Of a DNA stretch of 64,000 nucleotides, positions 20,355 through 29,242 are shown piece after piece. The notes under the pieces are model-generated. The model was not told where the DNA came from. It saw only the letters and a list, made by a program, of their open reading frames with translations, and ran no database searches. A program made the translations under genes and the position numbers. Position 1 is the stretch's first letter. Every line of letters starts with the position of its first letter. Origin of the DNA: Actinomadura harenae (lineage in GTDB: Bacteria > Actinomycetota > Actinomycetes > Streptosporangiales > Streptosporangiaceae); contig NZ_RFFG01000002.1 of assembly GCF_003696215.1 (NCBI RefSeq), positions 124,001 to 188,000 of the forward strand, given 5' to 3'.

Positions 20355-21094
20355 TTCTCTCCCCCCTCGGCCGCGTCGGACGACGGCTTGGCACCCGGCT
20401 CCGGGGCCGTCCAGCCGCGCTCGCGCGCGAGGTCGAGGCCGCGCAGCGACTCGGTCCCGGCCGGGACGCCCTCGTGGGCGAGCCCGTCGTCGAAACCGGC
20501 CAGCACGCGGCTGGCCTCCTTCCACGTGCAGAGCCGGTTCGGCCCGCGCGAAGGAAGCACTTCCTTACCGGCGCGGAGATCGTCGACCAGGCGCTTGGCC
20601 TTCTCCGGCGTCATGTTGTCGAAGAACTCCCAGTTCACCGTCATGACGGGCGCGAAGTCGCAGGCCGCGTTGCACTCGATGCGCTCCAGCGAGACCGTGC
20701 CGTCCTCGGTGGCCTCGTCGTGGCCGACGCCCAGGTGGTCGCTCAGCTCGGACCAGATCTGGTCGCCGCCCATCACCGCGCACAGCGTGTTGATGCAGAC
20801 GCCGACGTGGTAGTCGCCGACCGGCTCCCGCTTGTACTGGGTGTAGAACGTCGCGACGCCGGTGACCTGCGCGGCCGTGATGCCGAGGGTCTCCGCGCAG
20901 AACTCGATGCCGCGCCCGGTGACGTGGCCGTCCACCGACTGCACCAGGTGCAGCATCGGCAGCAGCGCCGACCGGGTCTTGGGGTAGCGCGCCAGGATGT
21001 CCTTGGCGTCCCGGTCCAGCCGCTCCCGCGTCTCCGGGTCGTACGGCTCGGTCTTGCGGAACGGCGGCTCCAGCTTGAGCAGCTGCTCGCTCAA
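20351..21094 (-). CDS. nuoE: NADH-quinone oxidoreductase subunit E
   Basis: A 247-residue thioredoxin-like subunit with cluster N1a. Cysteine ligands lie in [12 protein letters not shown] and [10 protein letters not shown]. It partners NuoF in the NADH module. The TTG at 21094 overlaps the nuoD stop (TTGA), with GGGAGG about nine bases upstream. The tail of about 70 residues after the cluster domain ([26 protein letters not shown]) is longer than in enterobacteria. Confidence 0.95.
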   Translation of the reverse strand: MSEQLLKLEPPFRKTEPYDPETRERLDRDAKDILARYPKTRSALLPMLHLVQSVDGHVTGRGIEFCAETLGITAAQVTGVATFYTQYKREPVGDYHVGVCINTLCAVMGGDQIWSELSDHLGVGHDEATEDGTVSLERIECNAACDFAPVMTVNWEFFDNMTPEKAKRLVDDLRAGKEVLPSRGPNRLCTWKEASRVLAGFDDGLAHEGVPAGTESLRGLDLARERGWTAPEPGAKPSSDAAEGGEK

Positions 21095-22446
21095 CGGTCC
21101 ACGCCTCCCATCACGGGGTCGATCGAGGCGACCGCGGCGATGACGTCGGCGACCATGCCGCCCTCGGCCATCGCGGGCGCCGCCTGGAGGTTGGTGAACG
21201 ACGGATCGCGGAAGTGCACCCGGTAGGGGCGCGTCCCGCCGTCGCTGACGATGTGCGCGCCGAGCTCGCCGCGCGGCGACTCGACCGGCGCGTACACCTG
21301 CCCGGCCGGGACCCGGAAGCCCTCGGTCACCAGCTTGAAGTGGTGGATCAGCGCCTCCATGGAGGTGCCCATGATGTGCGCGATGTGCCGGGGCGAGTTG
21401 CCCATGCCGTCCGCGCCGATCGCGAGCTGCGCCGGCCAGCCGATCTTCTTGTCCTCGACCATCACCGGGCCCTTGACCGACTGGAGCCGCTCGACGCACT
21501 GCTCCACGATCTTCAGCGACTCCTCCATCTCCCTCATCCGGACCAGGTAGCGGCCGTAGACGTCGCAGGTGGTCTCGGTGGCCACCTCGAAGTCGTAGGT
21601 CTCGTAACCGCAGTACGGCTGGGACTTGCGCAGGTCCCAGGGGATGCCGGTGGAGCGCAGCATCGGGCCGGTGATGCCGAGCGCGGTGCAGCCCGTCAGG
21701 TCCAGGTACGCGACGTCCTTGGTGCGCGCCTTGTAGACGGGGTTGTCGTCCATGAGCTTGCGCATCGCCTTCAGCCGCTTCGGCATCCGGTCGAGGTAGT
21801 CGCGCAGCTTGCTCATCGCGCCGGACGGCAGGTCCTGCGCGACGCCGCCCGGACGGACGTAGGCCATGTTCATCCGCAGGCCGCTGATCTCCTCGAACAG
21901 GTCGAGGGTGTACTCACGCTCGATGAAGCCGTTCAGCATGACGGTCGTCGCGCCGAGCTCCAGGCCGAACGTGGCGATCGCGACCAGGTGCGAGGAGATC
22001 CGGTTGAGCTCCATCATCATCACGCGGATGATCGAGGCCCGCTCCGGGATCTGCTCGGTGATGCCGAGCAGCTTCTCGACGCCCAGGCAGTACGCCGTCT
22101 CGTTGAAGATCGGCGCGAGGTAGTCCATCCGGGTGACGAACGTGGTGCCCTGCGTCCAGGTGCGGAACTCGATGTTCTTCTCGATGCCGGTGTGCAGGTA
22201 GCCGATGCCCAGTCGGCACTCGTCGACCGTCTCACCGTCGAGCGTCAGGATCAGCCGGAGCACGCCGTGCGTGGACGGGTGCTGCGGACCCATGTTCACC
22301 ACGAGCCGCTCGTCGCCGGCGTCCCGGGCGTCCGCGACCACCTGGTCCCAGTCCTGCCCGCTGACGTCGAAGACGCGGCCCTCGGCGGCCTCCTCGGCGG
22401 CGGCCGCGTACGCGTCGTACTCGGTGTACTTGGTGGAGGGGCTCAC
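21091..22446 (-). CDS. nuoD: NADH-quinone oxidoreductase subunit D
   Basis: A 451-residue subunit related to the large subunit of NiFe hydrogenases. It forms the quinone-reduction site with Nuo[15 protein letters not shown] contains the quinone-site histidine, and a tyrosine of the same site is expected in the segment around [14 protein letters not shown]. The GTG at 22446 ([10 protein letters not shown]) overlaps the nuoC stop (GTGA). About 45 N-terminal residues precede the conserved core. Confidence 0.97.
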   Translation of the reverse strand: MSPSTKYTEYDAYAAAAEEAAEGRVFDVSGQDWDQVVADARDAGDERLVVNMGPQHPSTHGVLRLILTLDGETVDECRLGIGYLHTGIEKNIEFRTWTQGTTFVTRMDYLAPIFNETAYCLGVEKLLGITEQIPERASIIRVMMMELNRISSHLVAIATFGLELGATTVMLNGFIEREYTLDLFEEISGLRMNMAYVRPGGVAQDLPSGAMSKLRDYLDRMPKRLKAMRKLMDDNPVYKARTKDVAYLDLTGCTALGITGPMLRSTGIPWDLRKSQPYCGYETYDFEVATETTCDVYGRYLVRMREMEESLKIVEQCVERLQSVKGPVMVEDKKIGWPAQLAIGADGMGNSPRHIAHIMGTSMEALIHHFKLVTEGFRVPAGQVYAPVESPRGELGAHIVSDGGTRPYRVHFRDPSFTNLQAAPAMAEGGMVADVIAAVASIDPVMGGVDR

Positions 22447-23177
22447 TGGTACGACCTCCGCTGGTCGGGCGGCGGGATCTCGGCGCCGCGGTACTCGACG
22501 GGGATGCCGCCGAGCGGGTAGTCCTTGCGCTGCGGGTGACCGACCCAGTCGTCCGGCATCATGATCCGCGTCAGCGCCGGGTGGCCGTCGAACACGATCC
22601 CGAAGAAGTCGAAGGTCTCGCGCTCGTGCCAGTCGTTGGTCGGGTAGAGCCGCACCAGCGACGGGATGTGCGGGTCGCCGTCGGGGCACGACACGTCCAG
22701 GCGGATCCGCCGGTTGTGGGTGATCGACAGCATCGGGTAGACGGCGTGCAGCTCGGCGCCCTCGTCCTCGGGGTAGTGCACGCCGCTCACGCCCATGCAC
22801 ATCTCGAACCGCAGGTCCGGCGCGTCCCGGAGGGTGGTCGCGACCTCGACGAGGTGCTCGCGCCGCACGTGGAGGGTCAGCTCGCCGCGGTGCACGACGA
22901 TCCGCTCGACCGCGTCGCCGAACGTCGGCAGCAGCCCCTCGAGGGTGTCGGCGACCTCGTCGAACTCGCCCGGGTCGGCGGCGCCCTCGGGCCCGCCGAA
23001 CGGGCGCGGCGAGGACACCTTCGGCGCCTGCCGGACGACGAGACCCCCGTACCCGGAGGTGTCGCCGGAGCCCTGGATGCCGAACATGCCCATCCGGGCG
23101 ACCGGCGGCTCGGCCTGGACGTCCTCGCGCCGGGCGGGAAGTCCGCCGGCGTCCTGCTCGGGCTTGTTCTCGCTCAT
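22443..23177 (-). CDS. nuoC: NADH-quinone oxidoreductase subunit C
   Basis: A 244-residue subunit of the 30-kDa family in the peripheral arm. The signature [27 protein letters not shown] is intact. The first 85 residues are hydrophilic, Gly/Pro-rich and probably disordered. The ATG at 23177 shares one base with the nuoB stop (TGATG); the stop overlaps nuoD. Confidence 0.96.
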   Translation of the reverse strand: MSENKPEQDAGGLPARREDVQAEPPVARMGMFGIQGSGDTSGYGGLVVRQAPKVSSPRPFGGPEGAADPGEFDEVADTLEGLLPTFGDAVERIVVHRGELTLHVRREHLVEVATTLRDAPDLRFEMCMGVSGVHYPEDEGAELHAVYPMLSITHNRRIRLDVSCPDGDPHIPSLVRLYPTNDWHERETFDFFGIVFDGHPALTRIMMPDDWVGHPQRKDYPLGGIPVEYRGAEIPPPDQRRSYQ

Positions 23178-23728
23178 CACAGCACCGTCCCCTGTCCGAG
23201 CAGCGGCAGCTGGCGGCGCCTGGACTCTTCCAGCTCCGCGATCTGCTTGGCCCGCTGCGGACCGAGCTTGGTGTTCTGGATCTTGTCGTGCAGCTTCAGG
23301 ATCGCGTCCAGCAGCATCTCCGGCCGCGGCGGGCAGCCGGGCAGGTAGATGTCCACCGGGACGATGTGGTCCACGCCCTGCACGATCGCGTAGTTGTTGA
23401 ACATGCCGCCGGACGAGGCGCACACGCCCATCGCGATGACCCACTTGGGCTCGGTCATCTGGTCGTAGATCTGGCGCAGCACCGGCGCCATCTTCTGGCT
23501 CACCCGGCCCGCGACGATCATCAGGTCGGCCTGCCGCGGCGTCGCCGAGGCACGCTCCATCCCCCACCGGGAGAAGTCGTGCCGGGGGTCGCCGGCCGCC
23601 ATCATCTCGATCGCGCAGCAGGCGAGACCGAAGGTGGCGGGCCACACCGAACTCTTCCGCGCCCAGCCGGCGACCTGTTCGACGGTCGTCAGCAGGAAGC
23701 CGCTGGGGAGCTTCTCTTCAAGACCCAT
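23177..23728 (-). CDS. nuoB: NADH-quinone oxidoreductase subunit B
   Basis: A 183-residue subunit carrying the terminal cluster N2, which reduces menaquinone. The four ligands are the adjacent cysteines in [10 protein letters not shown], the cysteine in [10 protein letters not shown] and the one in LPGCPPRPE. The gene abuts nuoA with no gap. Confidence 0.97.
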   Translation of the reverse strand: MGLEEKLPSGFLLTTVEQVAGWARKSSVWPATFGLACCAIEMMAAGDPRHDFSRWGMERASATPRQADLMIVAGRVSQKMAPVLRQIYDQMTEPKWVIAMGVCASSGGMFNNYAIVQGVDHIVPVDIYLPGCPPRPEMLLDAILKLHDKIQNTKLGPQRAKQIAELEESRRRQLPLLGQGTVL

Positions 23729-24088
23729 TTAGTCCCACTCCAGACCACCGCGCCGCCAGATGTAGGCGTACGCCACCAGCACGGTGAGGATGAAAAGGAC
23801 CATCTCCACAAGACCGAAGACCCCCAGGCTGTCGAAGGTGACGGCCCAGGGGTAAAGGAAGATGATCTCAATGTCGAAGACGATGAACAGCATCGCCGTC
23901 AGGTAGTACTTGACGGGGAAACGGCCCCCGCCGACCGGCTGCGGGGTCGGCTCGATCCCGCACTCGTAGGCGTCCAGACGCGCCCGGTTCCAACGCTTCG
24001 GCCCCGTCATCGAGGCCATCAACACCGAACCCGCGGCGAACGCGAACGCCAGAACCCCCAACACGATGATCGGGATATAGAGGTCCAC
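23729..24088 (-). CDS. nuoA: NADH-quinone oxidoreductase subunit A
   Basis: A 119-residue, three-span subunit at the junction of the two arms. YECGIEPTP carries the conserved loop cysteine near the quinone site, and FIVFDIEIIFLYPWAV is the family signature. The GTG start at 24088 has AGGAAGTAGGA upstream. It is the first gene of the nuoA-N series, 164 bases after menJ, and that gap holds a CRP-like palindrome. Confidence 0.97.
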   Translation of the reverse strand: MDLYIPIIVLGVLAFAFAAGSVLMASMTGPKRWNRARLDAYECGIEPTPQPVGGGRFPVKYYLTAMLFIVFDIEIIFLYPWAVTFDSLGVFGLVEMVLFILTVLVAYAYIWRRGGLEWD

Positions 24089-24177
24089 GGAGTCCTACTT
24101 CCTCTCCTCGGGGCGTACAACGCTGTACAGGCGAGGTCTCCGCGCACGCGGAGCCCACGCCTCGACGACGCCCCGCG

Positions 24178-24193
24178 CGTGACTGCGGTCACA
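24178..24193. promoter_or_regulatory. CRP/FNR-like palindrome upstream of nuoA
   Basis: CGTGACTGCGGTCACA matches the CRP consensus TGTGAN6TCACA with one mismatch. It lies 90 bases upstream of the nuoA start, in the only sizeable gap of the operon, which is suitable for an internal promoter. Confidence 0.4.
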
Positions 24194-24252
24194 CGGCCGG
24201 GTCGTCGTCCTGTCCAAGGTGATCAATAGCACTCCCCTCCGGGGGTCGGGGT

Positions 24253-25509
24253 CTAAGCGGCGGGCGCCACCCTCTGCATGGCGTTGATGATCCGGTCGAA
24301 CGCGTCCCCGCCCTTGGGGTCGGTGAGGTTCGCCAGAAGCTTGAGGGTGAAGCGCATCAGCGTCGGATGCGGCAGGCCGTGCGCGGTGAGGAACTTCATC
24401 ACCCGCGGGTCACCGATGGCCTGCACGAACACCCGGGCGAGCGTGAAGTAGCCGCCGTGCTCGTCCTTGAGGATGCGGGGGTACTCGTAGAGGGTCCGCT
24501 CGCGCTGCGCCGGGGTGCGCCGGGCGAGCGCCTGGACCATGATCTCGGCGGCCAGCCGGCCGGACTCCAGGGCGTAGTCGATGCCCTCGCCGTTGAACGG
24601 GTTGATCATCCCGCCGGCGTCGCCGACCAGCAGCATGCCGCGCGCGTAGTGCGGCTGCCGGTTGAAGCCCATGGGGAGCGCCGCGCCGCGGACGGGCCCG
24701 GTCGCGTGCTCCTCGTCGAACCGCCACTCCGGCGGCATCTGGGCCGTCCAGCCCTTGAGCATGCCGCGGTAGTCCACGTTCTGGAACGCCTTGGAGGTGT
24801 TGAGGAGGCCGAGGCCGACGTTGGCCGTGCCGTCCGCGAGGGGGAAGACCCAGCCGTAGCCGGGGAGCAGGCGCTGCCCGTCCCACAGCTCGAGCCACGC
24901 CTCCATGTACTCGTCGGTGGACCGCGGCGACTCGTAGTAGCGCCGGACGGCCACGCCCATCGGACGGTCGGCGCGGCGCTCCAGGCCCATGGCCACCGAG
25001 AGCCGGGTCGAGTTGCCGTCGGCGGCGACGACCAGGGGCGCGTGGAAGGTGATCTCCTCGCCCTTGTGCCGGGCGGTCACGCCGGTGATGCGGTCGGTGC
25101 GCTCGTCGATGATCGGGCCGGTGACGTTGCAGCCCTCGATCAGCTCGGCGCCGGCGGACGCGGCGTGCCGGGCGAGCAGCTCGTCGAGGTCCATCCGGGA
25201 GCGGACGAGGCCGAAGTCGGGGAAGCTGGCCAGCTCGGGCCAGGGCAGCTCGATCCGGTTGCCGCCGCCGTAGATCCGCAGGCCCTTGTTCCGGCTCCAG
25301 CCGGGCGCGTCGATGTCGACGCCCATGGAGATCAGGGCCCGGACGGCGCGGGGGGTGAGGCCGTCACCGCAGATCTTGTCGCGCGGGAAAGTGGCCTTCT
25401 CCAGCAGGAACACGGACAGGCCGGCGCGCGCCAGCCAGTAGGCGGTGGACGACCCGGCGGGTCCGGCCCCGACGACGATGACGTCCGCGTGTCGGGTGGA
25501 GTCGGTCAC
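24253..25509 (-). CDS. menJ: Geranylgeranyl reductase family flavoprotein, probable menaquinone reductase MenJ
   Basis: A 418-residue FAD enzyme. The dinucleotide motif GAGPAG is at about 14-19, FPRDKICGDGLTPRA is the family signature, and GDAGGMINPFNGEGIDYALESG binds FAD. MenJ of mycobacteria saturates an isoprene unit of menaquinone; archaeal-type lipid reductases are the alternative. Position between menG and nuoA favours MenJ. The GTG at 25509 has AAGAGGA upstream; an ATG at 25548 would place the Rex operator inside the gene. Confidence 0.85.
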   Translation of the reverse strand: MTDSTRHADVIVVGAGPAGSSTAYWLARAGLSVFLLEKATFPRDKICGDGLTPRAVRALISMGVDIDAPGWSRNKGLRIYGGGNRIELPWPELASFPDFGLVRSRMDLDELLARHAASAGAELIEGCNVTGPIIDERTDRITGVTARHKGEEITFHAPLVVAADGNSTRLSVAMGLERRADRPMGVAVRRYYESPRSTDEYMEAWLELWDGQRLLPGYGWVFPLADGTANVGLGLLNTSKAFQNVDYRGMLKGWTAQMPPEWRFDEEHATGPVRGAALPMGFNRQPHYARGMLLVGDAGGMINPFNGEGIDYALESGRLAAEIMVQALARRTPAQRERTLYEYPRILKDEHGGYFTLARVFVQAIGDPRVMKFLTAHGLPHPTLMRFTLKLLANLTDPKGGDAFDRIINAMQRVAPAA

Positions 25510-25531
25510 AGCGTTCCTCTTACTTCGTTCG

Positions 25532-25551
25532 CTTGTGAAGTACTTCACAAG
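25532..25551. promoter_or_regulatory. Perfect Rex operator upstream of menJ-nuo
   Basis: CTTGTGAAGTACTTCACAAG is a perfect 20-bp palindrome that contains the actinobacterial Rex site TTGTGAAnnnnTTCACAA exactly. It sits 22 bases upstream of the menJ start. Rex is encoded in this window (54194-54949) and is known to repress nuo in Streptomyces when NADH/NAD+ is low. Confidence 0.85.
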
Positions 25552-25642
25552 AATCCGATGGGGAGTCTATTCCTTTGGAGCCGCTCGTGGGTACCTCTGC
25601 GCCCGGACGGTTTTGGACCGGTGCAAAACCCACGTGGCGGGG

Positions 25643-26344
25643 TCAGCCCGGGTTGACGGCGTGGTGCATCGCCGCGACCCCGAAGGTCAGGTTCTTCCAG
25701 CGCACCTTCGTCCAGCCGGCGGACTGCACGATCGAGGCCAGGGCCGCCTGATCGGGCCATGCCAGCGTGGAATCGGCGAGATAGGTGTAGCTGTCCGGGT
25801 TGGAGGACACCCGGGCCAGCAGCGGCAGCCCGACCTTGAGGTGCGCCTTGTGCCCGGCGTCCAGCAGCCGGTTCGGAGGGTGACTGACCTCACACACCAG
25901 AAGCCGTCCGCCCGGCTTGGCGACCCGCCGCATCTCGCGCAGCGCCGCCTCGGTGTCCTGGACGTTCCGGAGGCCGAACGAGATCGTCACGACGTCGAAC
26001 GAGCCGTCCTCGAAGGGCAGCCGCAGGGCGTCGCCCGCGACGAAGGCGAGGTTGCCGACCCCGGCCTGCCTCTGGCGTCCGACGCGGAGCATGCCGAGGG
26101 AGAAGTCGCAGGCGACGGTCTCGGCCCCGGCGTCCGCGAACGGCACCGAGGACGTGCCGGTCCCGGCCGCGAGGTCGAGCACCCTCTCCCCCGGCCGGGC
26201 GGCCACGGCGCGCACGACCTCCCGCCGCCACCACCGTTCCATTCCGCCGGTCATGAGGGTGTTGAGCAGGTCGTACCGGTCGGCGGTCCGGTCGAACATG
26301 GCCGCCACGTCGGCGGGCTTCTTGTCGAGATTGGCGCGGGTCAT
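25643..26344 (-). CDS. menG: Demethylmenaquinone methyltransferase
   Basis: A 233-residue SAM-dependent methyltransferase of the UbiE/MenG family, catalysing the last methylation in menaquinone synthesis. AAMFDRTADRYDLLNTLMTGG at the start and the SAM motif VLDLAAGTGTSS are typical, as are SFGLRNVQDTEAALREMRRVAKPGG and EVSHPP. It lies upstream of menJ in the same direction but is separated by 133 bases holding the Rex site. Ubiquinone is absent in actinomycetes, so MenG is the proper name. Confidence 0.95.
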   Translation of the reverse strand: MTRANLDKKPADVAAMFDRTADRYDLLNTLMTGGMERWWRREVVRAVAARPGERVLDLAAGTGTSSVPFADAGAETVACDFSLGMLRVGRQRQAGVGNLAFVAGDALRLPFEDGSFDVVTISFGLRNVQDTEAALREMRRVAKPGGRLLVCEVSHPPNRLLDAGHKAHLKVGLPLLARVSSNPDSYTYLADSTLAWPDQAALASIVQSAGWTKVRWKNLTFGVAAMHHAVNPG

Positions 26345-26509
26345 ACCACCAGCCTAGGAGGCCGCCCCGGAGCCGGTGCGAACGGTCCACGGCCACACGG
26401 GTGAAACCGCGTCACGGCAGCCACGGGCCGGGGTCCGTTCGGCCTCGGATCACCGGCCTCGGACCACCGGCTCCGCATCGCCGGCTCCAGGACCGCCCTC
26501 GGGCATGCG

Positions 26510-26538
26510 AAAGCCCCCACGGCGGGCGTGAGGGCTTC
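26510..26538 (-). terminator. Hairpin terminator after the DUF4229 gene
   Basis: Eleven-base arms AAGCCCCCACG and CGTGAGGGCTT with one mismatch, 44 bases beyond the stop of the minus-strand gene at 26582. Confidence 0.65.
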
Positions 26539-26581
26539 GATGTTCGGGGTCGCTCGGGGCCTGGCGCGGACGGGCGGGAGG

Positions 26582-26824
26582 TCAGTCCTCCTTGCCGCGG
26601 GAATCCTCGAGCTTCGACTTCTTGTCGCGGACGCCGTTGACGATCGTCGCGGACATCGCGTCACGCTGGGTGGACAACAGCACGTAGCTGATGACACCGC
26701 TGATGACGAGGGCGCCGAGGAGCAGGAAGATCGGCGCCTTGCGCAGGGGCGTCAGCCAGAGGACGGCCGTCGTGGCGACGAAGATCCCCAGGCGCGCGGA
26801 GGTGTAGAACAGAACGGAACGCAT
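26582..26824 (-). CDS. DUF4229 family small membrane protein
   Basis: An 80-residue protein with two membrane segments (LGIFVATTAVLWLTP and APIFLLLGALVISGVISYVLL) followed by a charged tail (RDKKSKLEDSRGKED). The arrangement SARLGIF, then LRKAP, then LLSTQRDAMS is typical of DUF4229 of actinobacteria, whose function is unknown. It follows the dehydratase by 39 bases in the same direction and is followed by a terminator. Confidence 0.8.
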   Translation of the reverse strand: MRSVLFYTSARLGIFVATTAVLWLTPLRKAPIFLLLGALVISGVISYVLLSTQRDAMSATIVNGVRDKKSKLEDSRGKED

Positions 26825-26863
26825 GGCGGCTCCAGGCTACTCCCGGTCTCCCGATGCCCCGGT

Positions 26864-27832
26864 TCACCCCTGCCCGAGGACCTCCAGGAAGAGTGCCGGA
26901 TCCACGTTTCCGCCGCTCAGGACGGCCACGGCGGTCCGCGTGGGCGGCAGGAACGGGCGGCGGTACAGGTACGCGGCGGCCGCGACCGCTCCACCCGGCT
27001 CGGCGATGAGACGGGCCTCACGCGCGATCCGGCGCATGGTCAGCCTGATCTGGTCCTCGGTGACGGTCACGATGTCGTCCACGAGCTCGTGGATGTGCGC
27101 GTACGTGAGGTCGCCGACCCGCTGGACGCGCAGCGCGTCGGCGACGGTGCGCCCGGTGTCCTCGGCGGCCCACTGGACGGGGTGGCCCGCGCGCAGCGAC
27201 TCGCGCGCGTCGGCCGCGAGCTCCGGCTCGACCCCGATGACCCTGGCGTTCGGATGGAGCGCCTTGACCGCGACCGCGACGCCCGAGACCAGCCCGCCGC
27301 CCGAGACGGGGACGAGCACCAGGTCGACGTCCGGCTCGTCCTGGACGATCTCCAGCCCGACGGTGCCCTGCCCGGCGATCACGCGCGGGTCGTCGAACGG
27401 CGGGACGAGCGTGAACCCGTGCGCGGCGGCCAGCTTCTCCGCCGTCTCGACGCGGGCCTCGAGCGTCGGCTCGACGTAGACGATCTCCGCGCCGAGCGCG
27501 ATGCACGCCTCCACCTTCACGCCCGGCGTCGTGTGCGGGATGACCAGCACGCAGCGGACGCCGTGGGCGCGGGCCGTCCAGGCGACGGCCTGGGCGTGGT
27601 TGCCGCTGGAATGCGCGACGACCCCCTTGGCGCGCTCGTCCTCGGGCAGCCCGGCGATGGTCGCGTAGGCGCCGCGCAGCTTGAACGCGCCGACCGGCTG
27701 AAGCGACTCGGCCTTCAGCAGCAGCCGGCCGCCGTCATTGGTCGGGAACGGCACGAGCGGCGTCCGGACGGCGGTTCCGGCGAGCAGGCCGGCCGCGTGC
27801 TCGACGTCCGCGAGGGTCACGAGTGCGGGCAT
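26864..27832 (-). CDS. Threonine/serine dehydratase, PLP-dependent
   Basis: A 322-residue fold-type II PLP enzyme. GAFKLRGA carries the PLP lysine (Lys51), SSGNHAQ (75-81) binds substrate, and PVSGGGLVSG binds the phosphate. It lacks the C-terminal regulatory domain of biosynthetic IlvA, so it resembles catabolic threonine dehydratase or serine racemase; these cannot be separated from sequence alone. It would form 2-oxobutyrate or pyruvate plus ammonia. Confidence 0.85.
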   Translation of the reverse strand: MPALVTLADVEHAAGLLAGTAVRTPLVPFPTNDGGRLLLKAESLQPVGAFKLRGAYATIAGLPEDERAKGVVAHSSGNHAQAVAWTARAHGVRCVLVIPHTTPGVKVEACIALGAEIVYVEPTLEARVETAEKLAAAHGFTLVPPFDDPRVIAGQGTVGLEIVQDEPDVDLVLVPVSGGGLVSGVAVAVKALHPNARVIGVEPELAADARESLRAGHPVQWAAEDTGRTVADALRVQRVGDLTYAHIHELVDDIVTVTEDQIRLTMRRIAREARLIAEPGGAVAAAAYLYRRPFLPPTRTAVAVLSGGNVDPALFLEVLGQG

Positions 27833-28087
27833 GGAAGCGAGGTTATTCGCTCACGATCGGCGCGCGATAACGGACCGCCCGGCGGCCGTCACGGGCGGGG
27901 CGCGAGGTACGGAAGGTGGGCACGGTGTCCGTAGTGTCCAAAACCATGTTTACGGTCGGTGATCTCTCCAGCTCGCCGAACTACGCAGCGTGATGTTTTG
28001 CGAAAACAAGGGAGAAATCGGTCTTGCTCCGCCACACTAGGAAACAGTCCACCCGCACCGAGAGCGGGACAAAGGGGGAGAGAGAAC

Positions 28088-28294
28088 GTGGAGAGCACCA
28101 GCGAGCGCCTGCTGACCCCCGGAGAGGTCGCCGCGCTCTTCAGGGTTGATCCCAAGACGGTCACCCGATGGGCCGCTGCGGGCCGCATCAGCAGCATCCG
28201 GACGCCCGGAGGCCACCGCCGCTTCCGCGAGTCCGAAGTGCACGCGCTGCTGCGCGGCGACGAACCGGTCGCAGAGCACTCGGCCGTCCGCTGA
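28088..28294 (+). CDS. bldC: BldC-like MerR-family transcriptional regulator
   Basis: A 68-residue protein that is almost only a winged helix-turn-helix: LLTPGEVAALFRVDPKTV, then TRWAAAGRISSIRTPGGH, then RRFRESEVHALL. Length and residues match BldC of Streptomyces, which controls entry into development by binding direct repeats head-to-tail. The GTG at 28088 has GGGGGAGAGA upstream. A hairpin follows about 100 bases downstream. Paralogous short BldC-like proteins exist, so orthology is likely but not certain. Confidence 0.88.
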   Translation: MESTSERLLTPGEVAALFRVDPKTVTRWAAAGRISSIRTPGGHRRFRESEVHALLRGDEPVAEHSAVR

Positions 28295-28947
28295 CGGGAC
28301 CCGCCCGCGCCTGCCCGGCGCGGACGGCCCCGGCACCGACTTTCCGGCCCCGCCTCACCGGCACACCCGCCGGTAGCAGGCGGTCTTCTGTTTTGGGCAC
28401 CCGTTCGCGGGTGCCCGAACGAACACGTTGACGGCGCGCGGACGACCCGCCGAGTCCGCGCGTCCTCAGCGCCACCGGGCCTCCCGCCTCACCCCGAGGC
28501 CTCTTGGACGCCCGCGACCCCTCCCTTTTCCCCGCACCCCTTTTGCAACGTTCCAGCCCCACGTCTCGGCGCCTTCCCCGCGCGTCACGGCACCTCGTTT
28601 CCACCACTCCCCGGGCCATTAGTCCACGGATTTCGCATCCCTCACTCGCCACGCTTCCCTTTTCCACACCCCACCCCCTTCTCCCGGCCCCCACCATTCC
28701 CCTCAAAGGGATTACGCGCCCACCCCCTAAACGGCAGCAGACGCGCAACGACGACGTTCACACCGCGCGGCGCCATTGCGGACGCCCTTCACATGCGGGG
28801 CACTAAGCGTGGGGACGGTGCAAAGAGTGGCTCTCACCTGGGAGAACAAGCTGCGCGCGACATGGCGTTCACCGAGTGGCGCAAGGGGCGCGCGATCCGG
28901 GCCTTCCGCTCCTCGGGGTGGCGGGGTGGCGGGGTGGCGCTCGGGGG
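28295..28947. other. 653-bp gap: terminator plus pyrimidine-rich tract
   Basis: After the bldC hairpin (28395-28416) the plus strand becomes strongly C/T-rich from about 28485 to 28735, with runs such as CCCCTCCCTTTTCCCC. A plus-strand frame from 28793 (MRGTKRGDGAKSG) has no recognisable family and overlaps the gene on the other strand. No tRNA or clear small gene is seen. Confidence 0.5.
28395..28416 (+). terminator. Hairpin downstream of bldC
   Basis: GGGCACCC and GGGTGCCC form a perfect 8-bp stem around a six-base loop, 101 bases after the bldC stop, preceded by TTTT. Confidence 0.6.
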
Positions 28948-29196
28948 TCAGGAGTCCTGGTCGCGTTTCCAGGATTCGAAGGTGGCCTGGAGGTCGGCGT
29001 CGCCTTCGCGCCAGGACCGGCGGCGGGCCTCGAGCTCCTGCTCGGTGAGCGACTGGCCGAGGAGGCGGTCGTAGTCGGGGTCGGCCGGGCCGATCTCCAC
29101 GTACGCGTCGGCGATGACCCGTCCGCCGTCACCGCCGTCGAGCAGGACACCGTGCGGCACCCTGAGCGTGCCGTCGGGGAGCCGGATCACGTACAT
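28948..29196 (-). CDS. Hypothetical protein paired with the zincin gene
   Basis: An 82-residue acidic soluble protein. The first half is beta-rich (MYVIRLPDGTLRVPHGVLLD) and the second helical and charged (LTEQELEARRRSWREGD). No cysteines, membrane span or signal peptide. It begins 46 bases after the stop of the HEVGH metallopeptidase gene in the same direction, so the two are probably cotranscribed; it could be an inhibitor or chaperone of that enzyme, but this is inference. I recognise no family. Confidence 0.65.
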   Translation of the reverse strand: MYVIRLPDGTLRVPHGVLLDGGDGGRVIADAYVEIGPADPDYDRLLGQSLTEQELEARRRSWREGDADLQATFESWKRDQDS

Positions 29197-29242
29197 CGGG
29201 AATCACCTTCGCTGGCTTGTCTTCCGTTGGCGGAGGGCAAGG

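Noticed and set aside
28793-29074. 93-codon plus-strand frame after the pyrimidine-rich tract
   Set aside because: No clear ribosome-binding site or family, and it overlaps the better supported minus-strand gene.
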